Notes: generated from the sequence alone by a model not told the origin. A stretch of 64,000 nt of DNA from Deltaproteobacteria bacterium RIFOXYD12_FULL_56_24 (GCA_001799285.1 MGTD01000047.1:82487-146486); one strand, 5' to 3'. Shown: positions 53,715 to 63,475, numbered from the stretch's first letter. A program made the numbers and translations.

Positions 53715-54865
53715 TAAAACGTTTCCCCATACAAGGACGCACCGTGGCGCTGGTGATGGTGCTGGTGCCTCTTCTCGCTCTCTTCATCTATGTCGCCCTG
53801 CGTTCGGGGCCGCTTGCCCCGGTGCCCGTGACGGTGACTGCGGTGAAAGATCGCGTCATCTCCCCGGCCCTGTTCGGTGTCGGCACCATTGAGGCGCGCT
53901 ACACCTACAAAATTGGTCCTACCTTTGCAGGGAGGATCAAACGCCTGGATGCGCAGGTGGGCGATACGGTCAAAGCCGGACAGGTGCTCGGCGAAATGGA
54001 CCCGGTTGACCTTGACGAACGGATCCAGGGCCAGGAGGCCGCGCTGAAACGCGCCAAGGCGCTGCTCAGTGAAGCCATGGCGCGCCAGGCCTACGCGCAA
54101 ACGCAATCCCGGCGCTACGAACAATTACTGGAAGTGCGCGCGATAAGCGAGGAAACCGTGGCCACCAAAAAGCATGAGCTGCAGGTGGCCGAAGCAGGCT
54201 TGAACGCTGCGCGGGAGGAATTGGCTCGCGTCCAAGCCGATCGCGAGGCATTGATCGCCCAGCGCCGAAACCTGAAGCTTGTCGCTCCGGTGGATGGCCT
54301 GATCACCGCGCGCAACGCAGACCCCGGCACCACGATTGTCGCCGGACAGGCGGTGGTGGAGCTGATCGATCCGAAAAGCCTGTGGGTTAATGTCCGCTTC
54401 GACCAGATTCGTGCGCACGGGCTTGCCGCCAACTTGCCAGCCACAATCGTCTTGCGCTCGCAGACAGTCAAGTTGCCGCAGGGGCGAGTATTGCGGGTGG
54501 AGCCATTGGCCGACGCAGTAACCGAGGAAACCCTGGCCAAGGTTGTATTTGACCAGCTTCCCGAACCGCTGCCGCCGGTCGGCGAGCTGGCGGAAGTCAC
54601 CGTTGCCTTGCCGGCGCTGCCGGCCGCGCCGATCATCCCCAATGCCGCTGTCCAGCAACGCAATGGCGGCTTGGGGGTATGGCAGGTGCACAACGGCGAC
54701 CTGCGCTTCACCCCGGTCATCTTGGGCGCCGCCGATTTGGATGGCAATGTGCAGGTGCGCGAAGGGCTGCAAGCTGGCGACCAGGTGATTGTCTATAGCG
54801 CAAAGTCCTTGAGCGCGCGCAACCGCATCACCATAGTTGATCGGATTCCCGGAGTGAAGCCATGA
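53711..54865 (+). CDS. HlyD/DevB-like membrane fusion protein
   Basis: The 384-residue periplasmic adaptor has an N-terminal anchor helix (VALVMVLVPLLALFIYVAL), a lipoyl half (GTIEARYTYKIGPTFAGRIK, then DTVKAGQVLGEMDPVDLDER), a long coiled coil at about 100-190, the second lipoyl half (LVAPVDGLITARNADPGTTI) and a beta-barrel. It connects the inner-membrane ABC exporter to the outer-membrane factor encoded at the end of the operon. Confidence 0.92.
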   Translation: MIKRFPIQGRTVALVMVLVPLLALFIYVALRSGPLAPVPVTVTAVKDRVISPALFGVGTIEARYTYKIGPTFAGRIKRLDAQVGDTVKAGQVLGEMDPVDLDERIQGQEAALKRAKALLSEAMARQAYAQTQSRRYEQLLEVRAISEETVATKKHELQVAEAGLNAAREELARVQADREALIAQRRNLKLVAPVDGLITARNADPGTTIVAGQAVVELIDPKSLWVNVRFDQIRAHGLAANLPATIVLRSQTVKLPQGRVLRVEPLADAVTEETLAKVVFDQLPEPLPPVGELAEVTVALPALPAAPIIPNAAVQQRNGGLGVWQVHNGDLRFTPVILGAADLDGNVQVREGLQAGDQVIVYSAKSLSARNRITIVDRIPGVKP

Positions 54866-56067
54866 TCAGCCTTGCGGGCCGGGACATCATGCATGCCTGG
54901 GGCAAATTCGTCTTTACCGGCGTGGGCCTTGGTCTGCTGATCGGCATAACCCTGTCCATGGCCGGCATCTACCGTGGCATGGTGGACGACGCCAAGGTCT
55001 TGCTCGACAACAGCGGCGCCGATCTCTGGGTGGTGCAAAAGGACACTCTCGGACCCTATGCCGAATCGTCCAGCATCTACGACGATACCTGGCGTTCCAT
55101 CCGCTCCATGCCCGGTGTCGCGCGGGCGGCCAACGTCACATACCTCACCATGCAGGTGCGCCAAGGCGAGCGCGACGTGCGTGCCATGGTCACCGGCATC
55201 ATGGCCGACGAGCCCGGCGCCCCCGGCTGGCCTCCGTACCTCGTTGCCGGTCGGCAGATCACCCGGGGCCATTACGAGGCCGTAGCCGATCTTGCTTCCG
55301 GGTTCAAACTCGGCGACCGCCTCCAGATCCGCCGCAACCATTATACCGTGGTCGGCCTGACCCGGCGGATGGTCTCTTCCGGCGGCGACCCGATGGTCTT
55401 CATCCCCCTCAAGGATGCCCAGGAAGCCCAGTTTCTGAAGGACAACGACGCCATTCGCCAGCAACGCCGCCGCACCGCAGAAAACCCGGCCTTCAACCGG
55501 CCGCAGGTTCCGGATCTCCTTGCTGCGATCATCGCTTCGCAAAGCATCAACCCTTACGTCAACGCCGTTTTGGTGCAGATTGACTCGGGCCATGCCGCCG
55601 AGAAGGTGGCGGCATCGATCCGCCGCTGGAAACGCTTGACGGTCTATACCCGCGCCCAGATGGAAGCAATCCTCATCGGCAAGCTGATCGCCACTTCGGC
55701 AAGACAGATTGCCATGTTCCTGGTGATTCTTTCCATTGTCAGCGCGGCCATTGTCGCGTTCATCATCTATACCCTGACGCTTGGCAAGATCCGCGAGATT
55801 GCCGTGCTGAAGCTGATCGGCACCAAAAATCGAACCATTATCGGTCTGATCATGCAGCAATCCATTGCTCTGGGTCTGATCGGCTTTGTGGTGGGCAAGA
55901 TCACGGCCACCCTGCTGATGGCGCCGATCTTTCCCAAATATGTGCTGCTGGAGCCGATGGACTCCATTATCGGCTTCATTGCCGTGGTGGTAATCTGCAT
56001 CCTCGCCAGCATCATTGCCATTCACGCCGTTCTCAAGGTCGATCCGGCCGAGGCCATTGGAGGCTGA
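54862..56067 (+). CDS. ABC exporter permease, MacB/DevC type
   Basis: The 401-residue protein has one N-terminal membrane helix (VFTGVGLGLLIGITLSMAGI), a large periplasmic domain (about 40-270) and three C-terminal helices (MFLVILSIVSAAIVAFIIY; LIMQQSIALGLIGFVVG; IIGFIAVVVICILASIIA), the FtsX/MacB layout. KIREIAVLKLIGTKNRTI is the coupling segment. Order adaptor, permease, ATPase equals DevBCA. Both ends are tightly coupled to its neighbours. Confidence 0.92.
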   Translation: MISLAGRDIMHAWGKFVFTGVGLGLLIGITLSMAGIYRGMVDDAKVLLDNSGADLWVVQKDTLGPYAESSSIYDDTWRSIRSMPGVARAANVTYLTMQVRQGERDVRAMVTGIMADEPGAPGWPPYLVAGRQITRGHYEAVADLASGFKLGDRLQIRRNHYTVVGLTRRMVSSGGDPMVFIPLKDAQEAQFLKDNDAIRQQRRRTAENPAFNRPQVPDLLAAIIASQSINPYVNAVLVQIDSGHAAEKVAASIRRWKRLTVYTRAQMEAILIGKLIATSARQIAMFLVILSIVSAAIVAFIIYTLTLGKIREIAVLKLIGTKNRTIIGLIMQQSIALGLIGFVVGKITATLLMAPIFPKYVLLEPMDSIIGFIAVVVICILASIIAIHAVLKVDPAEAIGG

Positions 56068-56068
56068 C

Positions 56069-56779
56069 ATGACAGGCAAAGGCATTCGTATCGAAGGTCT
56101 GCGAAAACGCTATGGCAGTGGCGACACCGCCGTCGATGCCCTGAAGGGCGTGGACATGCAAGTGGCTCCCGGCGAGGTGATCGGTCTAGTCGGCCCTTCC
56201 GGCTCGGGCAAAAGCACGCTGCTCAAGTGCTTGGGCGCGGTGATCGAACCCAGCGGCGGACGGATGATTCTCGGCGACGAGGTGATCTATGACGACGGCT
56301 GGAAGGTTAATGATTTGCGCGCACTGCGCCGCGACAAAATCGGCTTTATATTTCAGGCGCCATACCTGATCCCCTTCCTCGACGTTACCGACAACGTCGC
56401 CCTCCTGCCCATGCTGGCGGGAATACCGAATGCCGAGGCGCGCAGCCGGGCAGTAGAGCTGTTCAAATCACTCGATGTGGAGCATCGCGCCAAGGCCATG
56501 CCCTCGCAGCTTTCCGGCGGCGAACAGCAGCGGGTGGCCATTGCCCGTGGTTTAGTCAATCGCCCACCGGTGATTCTGGCCGACGAACCCACCGCGCCGC
56601 TCGACAGCGAACGTGCTCTAGCGGTAATCCGAATTCTCAACGACATGGCCCGCAAACTCGAAACCGCCATTATTGTCGTCACCCACGACGAAAAGATAAT
56701 TCCGACCTTCAAGCGCATTTACCATATCCGCGATGGCGTGACCTACGAGGAAGCCGGCGAGGGCCGGGGGGTCGAATGA
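56069..56779 (+). CDS. ABC exporter ATP-binding protein, LolD/DevA type
   Basis: The 236-residue ATPase has Walker A VGPSGSGKSTLLK, Q-loop GFIFQAPYLIPFLDV, signature LSGGEQQRVAIARGL, Walker B VILADEPTAPLD and the H-loop VVTHDEKI. A small oddity is TAPLDS instead of the usual TGNLDS/TAALDS, within normal variation. ATG at 56069 with GGAGG directly upstream is the start. Pairs with the preceding permease. Confidence 0.94.
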   Translation: MTGKGIRIEGLRKRYGSGDTAVDALKGVDMQVAPGEVIGLVGPSGSGKSTLLKCLGAVIEPSGGRMILGDEVIYDDGWKVNDLRALRRDKIGFIFQAPYLIPFLDVTDNVALLPMLAGIPNAEARSRAVELFKSLDVEHRAKAMPSQLSGGEQQRVAIARGLVNRPPVILADEPTAPLDSERALAVIRILNDMARKLETAIIVVTHDEKIIPTFKRIYHIRDGVTYEEAGEGRGVE

Positions 56780-57240
56780 AAGAAAAAGCTGCCTTCCAAA
56801 GAATCGTTACCGCCGGTCTGCTCGGCACGTTTCTGGTGTCTGCAAGCTCAATGACGTGGGCCAACGGCCCCACTGAAGTCAAACCGCTTGCCCTGCACAA
56901 GATCATGCAAGACCTGGCCGCGGATATGCAGGCCGTTACCGATGGCATTTCCCGTGAAGACTGGGCCCTGGTGGCAAAAATCGCACCACGAATAGCCGAC
57001 CACCCCCAGCCTCCGCTGACTGAAAAGATGCGTATTTTGAGCTTCATCGGCTCCGATGCCGGAAAATTCAAAGGCCATGAGGAGAAAAACCACCAAGCCG
57101 GGCTGGAACTGAAAAGAGCGGCTGGGCATCAGGACAGGCCGGCGGTAATTTCTGCGTTTGCAACGTTGCAAAATGGTTGTCTTGCCTGTCATCAGAGTTT
57201 TCGCAAATCGTTCCAGGAGCATTTTTATGAGCAACGCTAA
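56776..57240 (+). CDS. Periplasmic cytochrome c'-like protein
   Basis: The 154-residue protein has a signal peptide (cleavage near SSMTWA) and a helical body ending in one C-terminal haem site, NGCLACHQSFRKSF. A single CXXCH near the C-terminus of a four-helix protein is the cytochrome c' layout; members bind NO and protect against it. Its ATGA start overlap with the ATPase stop puts it inside the exporter operon, and the next gene starts within its 3' end. Association with an exporter is unusual; a link between a redox or NO signal and export is only a suggestion. Confidence 0.85.
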   Translation: MKEKAAFQRIVTAGLLGTFLVSASSMTWANGPTEVKPLALHKIMQDLAADMQAVTDGISREDWALVAKIAPRIADHPQPPLTEKMRILSFIGSDAGKFKGHEEKNHQAGLELKRAAGHQDRPAVISAFATLQNGCLACHQSFRKSFQEHFYEQR

Positions 57241-58693
57241 AACGATCAGTGGCCACATCTCTTTTGCCTTCATTTTTTTCGGCCTGCTGACGGGATGCGC
57301 GGTTGGTCCCGATTTCAGGCGCCCTGCGACGCCGGATACCGCAACCTACACCGCCACCCCCTTGCCCGCGCAAACACCCTCAACCCCCGCGCCGTTGGGA
57401 GAAGCACAGCATTTCGTCGCGGGCGGCTGGGTCAACCCGCAATGGTGGCAGGAACTCGGCTCAGTCAAACTGAATGGGCTGATCGACGAAGCCTTGCAAG
57501 CCAGCCCCACCTTGGCCAAGTCTCAAGCCGTGTTGCGCCAGGCGGAGGAGCTGTACGCCGCACAAGCAGGGTCTACCCTGTATCCGCAGGTTGACGCCAC
57601 CCTCGGCGGCCAGCGGCAGCGAACCTCCCCCAGCTCCCTGGGCCAGGTTGGCGACCCTCGGGAGTTCTCCCTCTACAATGCCGGCGTCGGCGTTCGCTAT
57701 ACGCTCGATTTAGCCGGCGCCACCCGCCGCTCCCTCGAGGCCCTGGCCGCCAACATCGATTACCAGCGCCACCAACTGGAAGGCGCCCGGCTGACCTTGA
57801 CGGGCAACATCGCCACCGCCACCGTCACCCAGGCAAGGCTGGCCGCACAGATTCAAGCCACGGAAGCCATCCTCCATTCCCAGGAAAAACAACTGGGCCT
57901 GACCCGGGAACGGGTACGCCTCGGCCACGCCGCTCCCGACGATGTGCTCGCCTTGCAAACCCTGGCGGAACAGACTCGCGCCGGAATTCCATTGCTGCTT
58001 AACCAGCTCCAGCAGAACGACCATCTTCTGGCCATCCTCGCCGGCCGGGAACCGGGCGCGGGAGGATGGCCAAGCTTTTCCTTGCAGGAGTTCACCCTGC
58101 CAGCCGATCTGCCGCTTACCGTGCCCTCCGAACTGGTGCGCAATCGCCCGGACATTCAGGCTGCCGAGGCCCTGCTGCATTCGGCAAACGCCGAGTACGG
58201 CGTGGCGATCGCCAAGCTGTATCCACAACTCAACCTCAGCGCCGCGCTTGGCTCGCAAGCCTTGACCACCGGCGCTTTGTTCGGGAGCGGTTCCGCTGTC
58301 TGGAGCCTGGTGGCGCAACTCACCCAACCCTTGTTCAACCCCGGGTTGCCGGCGGAAAAACGTGCGGCCCTGGCCGCATTCGATGCGGCGGCGGCGAATT
58401 ATCGGACTGTCGTTCTCGAAGCCCTGCGCAATGTCGCCGATGTGTTGCGGGCGCTGGACAACGACGCGCAGCGGCTGGCCGCCTTGGCTGCCGCCGATGC
58501 CGCGGCGCAGGAATCTCTCGAATCCATGCAGCGCAAGTACTCGCTGGGCGCGGCCGATTATGTCCAACTGCTTACCGCGCAGCAGCAGGCACAACAGACG
58601 CGAATCAGCCTGATCGAGGCGCAGGCGCGGCGCCTTGCCGATAGCGTTGCCCTGTACCAGGCCATGGGCGGCGGAAGAACAAGCGCCAGCTAA
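57227..58693 (+). CDS. Outer-membrane efflux lipoprotein, NodT/TolC family
   Basis: The 488-residue protein starts at the ATG 57227 (AGGAG upstream), overlapping the cytochrome gene by 14 bases. A lipobox FGLLTGCAVGPDF near residue 25 gives a lipid anchor. The body is the tandem OEP repeat with NPQWWQELGSVKLNGLIDEA, ASPTLAKSQAVLRQAEEL and later VPSELVRNRPDIQAAEALLH, and SANAEYGVAIAKLYPQLNLS. It completes a tripartite exporter (MFP, ABC, OMF) in one operon. Confidence 0.94.
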   Translation: MSNAKTISGHISFAFIFFGLLTGCAVGPDFRRPATPDTATYTATPLPAQTPSTPAPLGEAQHFVAGGWVNPQWWQELGSVKLNGLIDEALQASPTLAKSQAVLRQAEELYAAQAGSTLYPQVDATLGGQRQRTSPSSLGQVGDPREFSLYNAGVGVRYTLDLAGATRRSLEALAANIDYQRHQLEGARLTLTGNIATATVTQARLAAQIQATEAILHSQEKQLGLTRERVRLGHAAPDDVLALQTLAEQTRAGIPLLLNQLQQNDHLLAILAGREPGAGGWPSFSLQEFTLPADLPLTVPSELVRNRPDIQAAEALLHSANAEYGVAIAKLYPQLNLSAALGSQALTTGALFGSGSAVWSLVAQLTQPLFNPGLPAEKRAALAAFDAAAANYRTVVLEALRNVADVLRALDNDAQRLAALAAADAAAQESLESMQRKYSLGAADYVQLLTAQQQAQQTRISLIEAQARRLADSVALYQAMGGGRTSAS

Positions 58694-58842
58694 CCTCCGG
58701 CAGCGCCGCGCCTGATTTTCGCGCCACCATGGCGTATTCAGGCAACAATCAGACATTCCGCTTGCTTTCCTCAACGAACCATGGTAAATATCGCAATTCA
58801 TTGTGTTGCCTCTGCCTGTAATCGCTATACGAACAAAAGCGC

Positions 58843-58880
58843 ACCGCACAAAGCCTCTGCCGAGGGCGTGCGGTTTTTTT
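58843..58880 (+). terminator. Rho-independent terminator between the exporter operon and RNA helicase gene
   Basis: ACCGCAC and GTGCGGT pair across an 18-base loop that can itself pair partly, followed by TTTTTTTG. It lies about 90 bases before the RNA helicase start, so it could instead be a leader attenuator of that gene. Confidence 0.7.
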
Positions 58881-58965
58881 GTTTATGGGGCGTTGGGCCG
58901 CAAGGATCTCTTTTTTCCTGCACAGCAACCCTTCACCCACACGCCCTTCAATAAGGAACACCATC

Positions 58966-60912
58966 ATGACCACCTTTGCTGACCTTGGCATCCATCCCGA
59001 CATCATCACCGGCCTTGAAGCCCTGGGCTTTACCGCGCCAACCCCGGTTCAGGAGCAGATCATCCCGCTCCTCCTTGAAAAACCGGTGGATATCGTCGGT
59101 CTGGCCCAGACCGGCACCGGCAAGACTGCGGCCTTCGGCATTCCCCTGGTGCAGCTCTGCCAGCCGGACAGCCGCCAGACCCAGGCCCTGGTGCTTTGCC
59201 CGACCCGGGAACTCTGCATGCAGGTGGCCCGCGACCTCAACGCCTTTGCCAAGAATCTTCCGGCCATCCGGGTCTGCGCCGTCTACGGCGGGGCCAGCAT
59301 CGACAACCAGATCCGCACCCTGCGCCAGGGCGTCCAGATCATCGTCGCCACCCCCGGCCGTCTGCACGATCTGATGCGCCGCCAGGTGATCGATCTTTCC
59401 GCCATCCGCTCGGTAGTGCTGGACGAAGCCGACGAGATGCTGCAGATGGGCTTCCAGGATGAGCTGAACGCCATCCTCGCCCAAACCCCGGCCGACAAGC
59501 ACACCCTGCTCTTTTCGGCCACCATGCCGCAAAGCGTGGCCTCCATTTCCAGAAAATACATGAAGAACCCGGTGGAGATCACGGTGGGCACCCGCAATGC
59601 CGGGTCGGAAAACATCCGCCACCTCTACTACATGGTCCATGCCAAGGACCGCTACCTGGCCCTGCGTCGGCTGGTGGATATGAACCCGGACATGTACGCC
59701 ATCATTTTCTGCCGTACCCGCCAGGAGGTCAACGATGTCGCGGACAAGCTCGGCAAGGACGGCTACAACGCCGACCCCCTGCACGGCGAACTTTCCCAGA
59801 GCCAGCGAGATTACGTGATGCAGCGCTTCCGCAGCAAGTCGGTGCAACTGCTGGTGGCCACCGATGTAGCGGCCCGCGGCCTGGACGTCACCGACCTTAC
59901 CCACGTGATCAACTACAACCTGCCCGACGACAGCGCCAACTACACCCACCGCAGCGGTCGCACCGGCCGGGCGGGGAAAACCGGCATCTCCATCTCCATC
60001 ATCCATATGCGTGAGCAGTTCCGCATCAAGGAGATCGAGAGCAAGCTGAAAAGGCAGTTTGAACTGGGCAAGGTTCCTTCGGGACACGAGGTCTGCAAGA
60101 AGCAGCTCCTCCACAAGATCGAGACCATCAAGAACGTCGAGATAAACCACGCGCAACTGGCTCCTTTTATGGAGACGATCACCGAGGCCCTGGCCGATCT
60201 GGACCGCGACGAGCTGATCCTGCATTTTGTTTCCCAGGAGTTTGCCTCCATTTTGACCCATTACCAGAATGCCCCGGACATCAACGTCACGGACAAGGGC
60301 CGCGGCCAGAATACCGAGTACCAGCGGACGGACAGCCGTTTTTCTCGGCAGGAACGCCCGGAGAGCAGATTCGGCCGCCAGGATGATCGCGGCGAGCGGG
60401 TTAATTTCAGCCGGTTTTACCTCAACATCGGCGAGAAAGACGGCCTTTCCCCCGCGCGGCTCATCGGCCAGATCAATGACGCCAGCGGCTCGGCCTCCAT
60501 CAAGGTCGGCCGCATCGAGATCCTGGACCACACCGCCATGCTGGAGGCAGACAGCCGCTTCGCCCAGCATGTTCTTGAGGTGTTCCAAGGTCTTAAGGTC
60601 AATGGCCGGGATGTCGAGGTAAAAACCATGGCCGCTCCCGCAGGCCGCCCGGCCAAGCCGGCGTATCCAGGGCGCCCTGGGGCAAAACCGTACAAGTCTT
60701 CCGGTTCATACAAGCCCTCCAGCTCGTACAAGCCCTCCTCAAGCTCGGCCAGGCCCTCCACCTCGGCCAAGCCGTATTCCTCAAGCAAACCCTCCGCTCC
60801 GGGCAAGCCATATCCCTCGGCCAGGCCTTCAACCTCGACCAGACCGACAACCCCGGCTAGACCATCCGCCGGCGTTCCCAGACGAGGCAAGAAGAAGCCA
60901 TACTCCGAATGA
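58966..60912 (+). CDS. deaD: DEAD-box RNA helicase with DbpA-type RNA-binding domain
   Basis: The 648-residue protein has the full DEAD-box core: Q motif GFTAPTPVQEQ, Walker A AQTGTGKTAAFG, PTRELCMQV, DEAD (VLDEADEMLQMG), SAT, then GRTGRAGKTGISIS as motif VI. After the core, about residues 480-560, comes a DbpA/CsdA-type RNA-binding domain (RFYLNIGEKDGLSPARLIGQ), and the last 85 residues are a low-complexity Pro/Ser/Lys tail of KPY/KPS/RPS units ending in RRGKKKPYSE. Such proteins remodel rRNA or mRNA, often in the cold. AAGGA precedes the ATG. A hairpin follows the stop. Confidence 0.94.
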   Translation: MTTFADLGIHPDIITGLEALGFTAPTPVQEQIIPLLLEKPVDIVGLAQTGTGKTAAFGIPLVQLCQPDSRQTQALVLCPTRELCMQVARDLNAFAKNLPAIRVCAVYGGASIDNQIRTLRQGVQIIVATPGRLHDLMRRQVIDLSAIRSVVLDEADEMLQMGFQDELNAILAQTPADKHTLLFSATMPQSVASISRKYMKNPVEITVGTRNAGSENIRHLYYMVHAKDRYLALRRLVDMNPDMYAIIFCRTRQEVNDVADKLGKDGYNADPLHGELSQSQRDYVMQRFRSKSVQLLVATDVAARGLDVTDLTHVINYNLPDDSANYTHRSGRTGRAGKTGISISIIHMREQFRIKEIESKLKRQFELGKVPSGHEVCKKQLLHKIETIKNVEINHAQLAPFMETITEALADLDRDELILHFVSQEFASILTHYQNAPDINVTDKGRGQNTEYQRTDSRFSRQERPESRFGRQDDRGERVNFSRFYLNIGEKDGLSPARLIGQINDASGSASIKVGRIEILDHTAMLEADSRFAQHVLEVFQGLKVNGRDVEVKTMAAPAGRPAKPAYPGRPGAKPYKSSGSYKPSSSYKPSSSSARPSTSAKPYSSSKPSAPGKPYPSARPSTSTRPTTPARPSAGVPRRGKKKPYSE

Positions 60913-60936
60913 GCTGACTGGTTGCGCCCGCCCCTG

Positions 60937-60959
60937 CCCCCTCCCTGCACGGGAGGGGG
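60937..60959 (+). terminator. GC-rich hairpin after the RNA helicase gene
   Basis: CCCCCTCCC and GGGAGGGGG pair perfectly over a five-base loop. There is only ATTT after it, so termination would be weak or Rho-aided. Confidence 0.5.
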
Positions 60960-61114
60960 ATTTCCGCAAAATCCGCCCGCGCAAGGCTGTTCTAAGCCGG
61001 AGAAATATTTTTCGGCGGGAAGCGATTCGTGACAATATCTTAATCATATTCTAACAATCCCGTGCTATTCTGTTGCTGTTGACCAGATTAACTCCAACCG
61101 CGCCGGGGATTGCC

Positions 61115-62908
61115 ATGCTTCGCAAACGCCTTATATGGCAGCTGTTTCCAAGCCAGCTTATCATCACCCTTATCGCCCTGATGATCGCCGCCGGCTACGG
61201 GGCCTATTCCCTCCGCACCTTTCAGCTGGCCCAGACCGCGGCCGGTCTTGAGGCGCGCGCTCGTCTGGCCCAGGAACATGTTCTTGCCCTACTGGCCGAA
61301 AAGAATCTGACCGCGCTGCGAAACTTCTGCACCACCGCCGGGAAAAAATCCGGAACCCGCCTGACCGTTACTGCCTTGGACGGCAAGGTTCTCGCTGATT
61401 CGGATGAAGAGCCGGGCCGCATGGAGAACCACGGCGGTCGCCCGGAAATCATCGCCGCCCTTGCCGGTCGTCCTGCTCCCTTTATCCGCTTCAGCCACAC
61501 CCTTCAGGAAAACATGATGTATGTGGCGGTTCCCCTGCTCCATAATGGCAAAAACTTAGGGGTGCTCCGAACCGCTATCCCGATCACCTTCATCGACAGC
61601 GCCCTCAGGGAAATCTTTTTAAGGATTGTCTGGGGCTGTCTGCTTGTCGCCCTGCTCGTGGCCCTGGTCGCCTGGTTTATCGCGCAGCGCATCAGCAGAC
61701 CGCTCGAAGAGATGCGCTTGGGAGCGGAACGTTTTGCCGACGGCGCTTTCACCAGCAAACTGCGGGAAGAAGGGGCGGAAGAGGTGGCGAGCCTGGCCAG
61801 AGCCATGAACGCCATGGCCGATCAGCTTGACACCCGGCTTAAAACCATCGCCCGGCAACACAGCCAGCTGCAGGCTGTTTTTTCCAGCATGGTCGAGGGG
61901 GTGATCACCGTGGACACCGAGGAGCGCATCCTCGATATCAACCAGGCAGGGGCAAGGCTGCTGAACCTAGACCCCGAGAAGCTGCGGGGAAAAAACGCTC
62001 TGATGGCGGTGCGCAACCTGACCCTGCAACGTTTTATCAGCCGGACCCTCGCCGAAGCCAACCCCATCGAAGGGGAGATCGACTTGACCGGTCGGGGACA
62101 GGAAAAATACTTTTACGCCCACGGCGCCAGGTTCCAGGACGCCGCCAAGATGACCAGCGGCGCGATCATCGTCATCAACGATGTCACCAGCCTGCGGAGG
62201 CTGGAGAACATGCGCCGCGACTTCGTGGCCAATGTGTCCCACGAACTGAAGACCCCGATCACCTCCATCGAAGGCTTTGCCGAAACCCTGCTGGACGGGG
62301 CTCTTGATACCCCCGAAGATGCCCGGCGCTTCGTGGAGATCATCGCCACCCAGGCAAAACGGCTGCACGCCATCATCGAGGATCTTCTCGCCCTCTCTCG
62401 GCTTGAACAGGAGCAGGAGCAGACCCGGCTTGCCCTGACGGAAGAAATGATCATCCACCCTCTGCGCAGGGCCATAGAAATCTGTGAGCTCAAGGCAGCC
62501 GAGAAAAAAATCAGCATTGAGCTGGTGGTTCCTGCTGATCTGACCGCCGCCCTCAACGGCCCCCTGTTCGAACAGGCGCTCACCAACCTCATCGTCAACG
62601 CCATCAAGTACAGCGACGAGGGTGGCCGGGTGCTGGTCCGGGCCGGGGAGCGGGAGGGAGGCAAGATCGCCGTCGAGGTCCAGGATTTCGGGGCTGGGGT
62701 CGCGCCCCAGCACCTGCCGCGCCTGTTCGAACGCTTCTACCGGAGCGATGCGGCCCGCAGCCGCAAGCTGGGCGGTACCGGCCTGGGACTGGCCATCGTC
62801 AAACACATTGTCCAGGCCCATGGCGGTGAAGTAGGGGTTACAAGCGAACTCGGCAGAGGCTCAACCTTCACCATCCTGCTTGCACCCAAAAAGGCATACG
62901 TTTGTTGA
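61115..62908 (+). CDS. PhoR-like sensor histidine kinase
   Basis: The 597-residue protein has two membrane helices ([38 protein letters not shown]) around a periplasmic sensor domain of about 130 residues, a HAMP domain ([19 protein letters not shown]), a PAS domain ([20 protein letters not shown]), and the kinase: H-box [20 protein letters not shown]-box [20 protein letters not shown], and [18 protein letters not shown]. Domain order equals PhoR. No response regulator or phosphate genes are adjacent in this window, so the partner and signal are unknown. ATG at 61115 preferred over the TTG at 61073. Confidence 0.92.
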   Translation: MLRKRLIWQLFPSQLIITLIALMIAAGYGAYSLRTFQLAQTAAGLEARARLAQEHVLALLAEKNLTALRNFCTTAGKKSGTRLTVTALDGKVLADSDEEPGRMENHGGRPEIIAALAGRPAPFIRFSHTLQENMMYVAVPLLHNGKNLGVLRTAIPITFIDSALREIFLRIVWGCLLVALLVALVAWFIAQRISRPLEEMRLGAERFADGAFTSKLREEGAEEVASLARAMNAMADQLDTRLKTIARQHSQLQAVFSSMVEGVITVDTEERILDINQAGARLLNLDPEKLRGKNALMAVRNLTLQRFISRTLAEANPIEGEIDLTGRGQEKYFYAHGARFQDAAKMTSGAIIVINDVTSLRRLENMRRDFVANVSHELKTPITSIEGFAETLLDGALDTPEDARRFVEIIATQAKRLHAIIEDLLALSRLEQEQEQTRLALTEEMIIHPLRRAIEICELKAAEKKISIELVVPADLTAALNGPLFEQALTNLIVNAIKYSDEGGRVLVRAGEREGGKIAVEVQDFGAGVAPQHLPRLFERFYRSDAARSRKLGGTGLGLAIVKHIVQAHGGEVGVTSELGRGSTFTILLAPKKAYVC

Positions 62909-63000
62909 AATAGCAAAAAGCCGCTATTACAACGGTTGCTACTTTGTAACTTGTTTAATTTGTCTTACGGACTTGTGACCTTTTTCCTTTTTTACGAGAC

Positions 63001-63045
63001 CATTAAGTTGCGTTTGGGCAGGCTAGCTGCCCAACTCAGCTTTAA
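63001..63045. repeat. Dispersed short palindromic repeat family B, copy 4 with compensating changes
   Basis: TTAAGTTGCGTTTGGGCAG, loop GCTAG, CTGCCCAACTCAGCTTTA. Relative to copies 1-3 the stem changed from TTGAGCAG/CTGCTCAA to TTGGGCAG/CTGCCCAA, a paired substitution. It abuts the ribosome binding site of the next gene. Confidence 0.75.
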
Positions 63046-63059
63046 CAAGGAGAAACACC

Positions 63060-63257
63060 ATGAAAACACAAGTGCGTGACACCTCCACCTTGACCACCGC
63101 CCTGGAAAAGGCGGCCAAGCATATCTGCACCGCCCGGTGCGGGCGCTGCCCCCATGTGGTCGAGCAGTATCCCTGCCCCAAGGAATGCAATCTGGACACG
63201 ATAGCCTGGGAATGCTGGATGCAGTTCTTCCTGGAAGGACAATCAGCCTCTTCGTGA
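63060..63257 (+). CDS. Small Cys-rich protein, unknown function
   Basis: The 65-residue protein has six Cys: ICTARCGRCPHVV then YPCPKECNLDTIAWECW, and an acidic, aromatic end (MQFFLEGQ). AAGGAG sits at ideal distance before the ATG, so translation is likely. The Cys pattern suggests a metal or iron-sulfur site. I do not recognise the family. Confidence 0.7.
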   Translation: MKTQVRDTSTLTTALEKAAKHICTARCGRCPHVVEQYPCPKECNLDTIAWECWMQFFLEGQSASS

Positions 63258-63342
63258 TCCTGCGAAAATGAGCCTGCCAGGCTCCAAATAGTTCCTGTCT
63301 AGAAATGACTGCTGACATTTTAAGAAAGGCAAGCCCACCTAA

Positions 63343-63475
63343 TTAATGACCTCCGCAGACCTTGCTCCTATGTCCAACGTGAAGCACCAGGACAAGAATT
63401 CTCTTCCTGGATATCGCAGATAAGACGATAATCTTCGACGCGATATTTCCAAAGCCCGGCCAGATTCGAACGCAA
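63343..63475 (-). pseudogene. RelE-family toxin remnant, N-terminus missing and frameshifted
   Basis: The minus strand reads GQLRSNLAGLWKYRVEDYRL then ICDIQEE, the C-terminal half of RelE/ParE toxins. After QEE the expected ending ILVLVLHVGHRSKVCGGH is in another frame, so one base has been gained or lost near 63403. The N-terminal half of the toxin is absent; the sequence that should encode it belongs to a different toxin gene on the other strand. Confidence 0.7.

Noticed and set aside
54793..56085. 430-codon minus-strand frame opposite the exporter permease
   Set aside because: Antisense of a gene with clear FtsX/MacB topology; the frame has no motif and a His/Asp-rich composition typical of shadows.
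58948..60588. 546-codon minus-strand frame opposite the RNA helicase gene
   Set aside because: Long only because of third-position GC bias. The plus strand carries all DEAD-box motifs.
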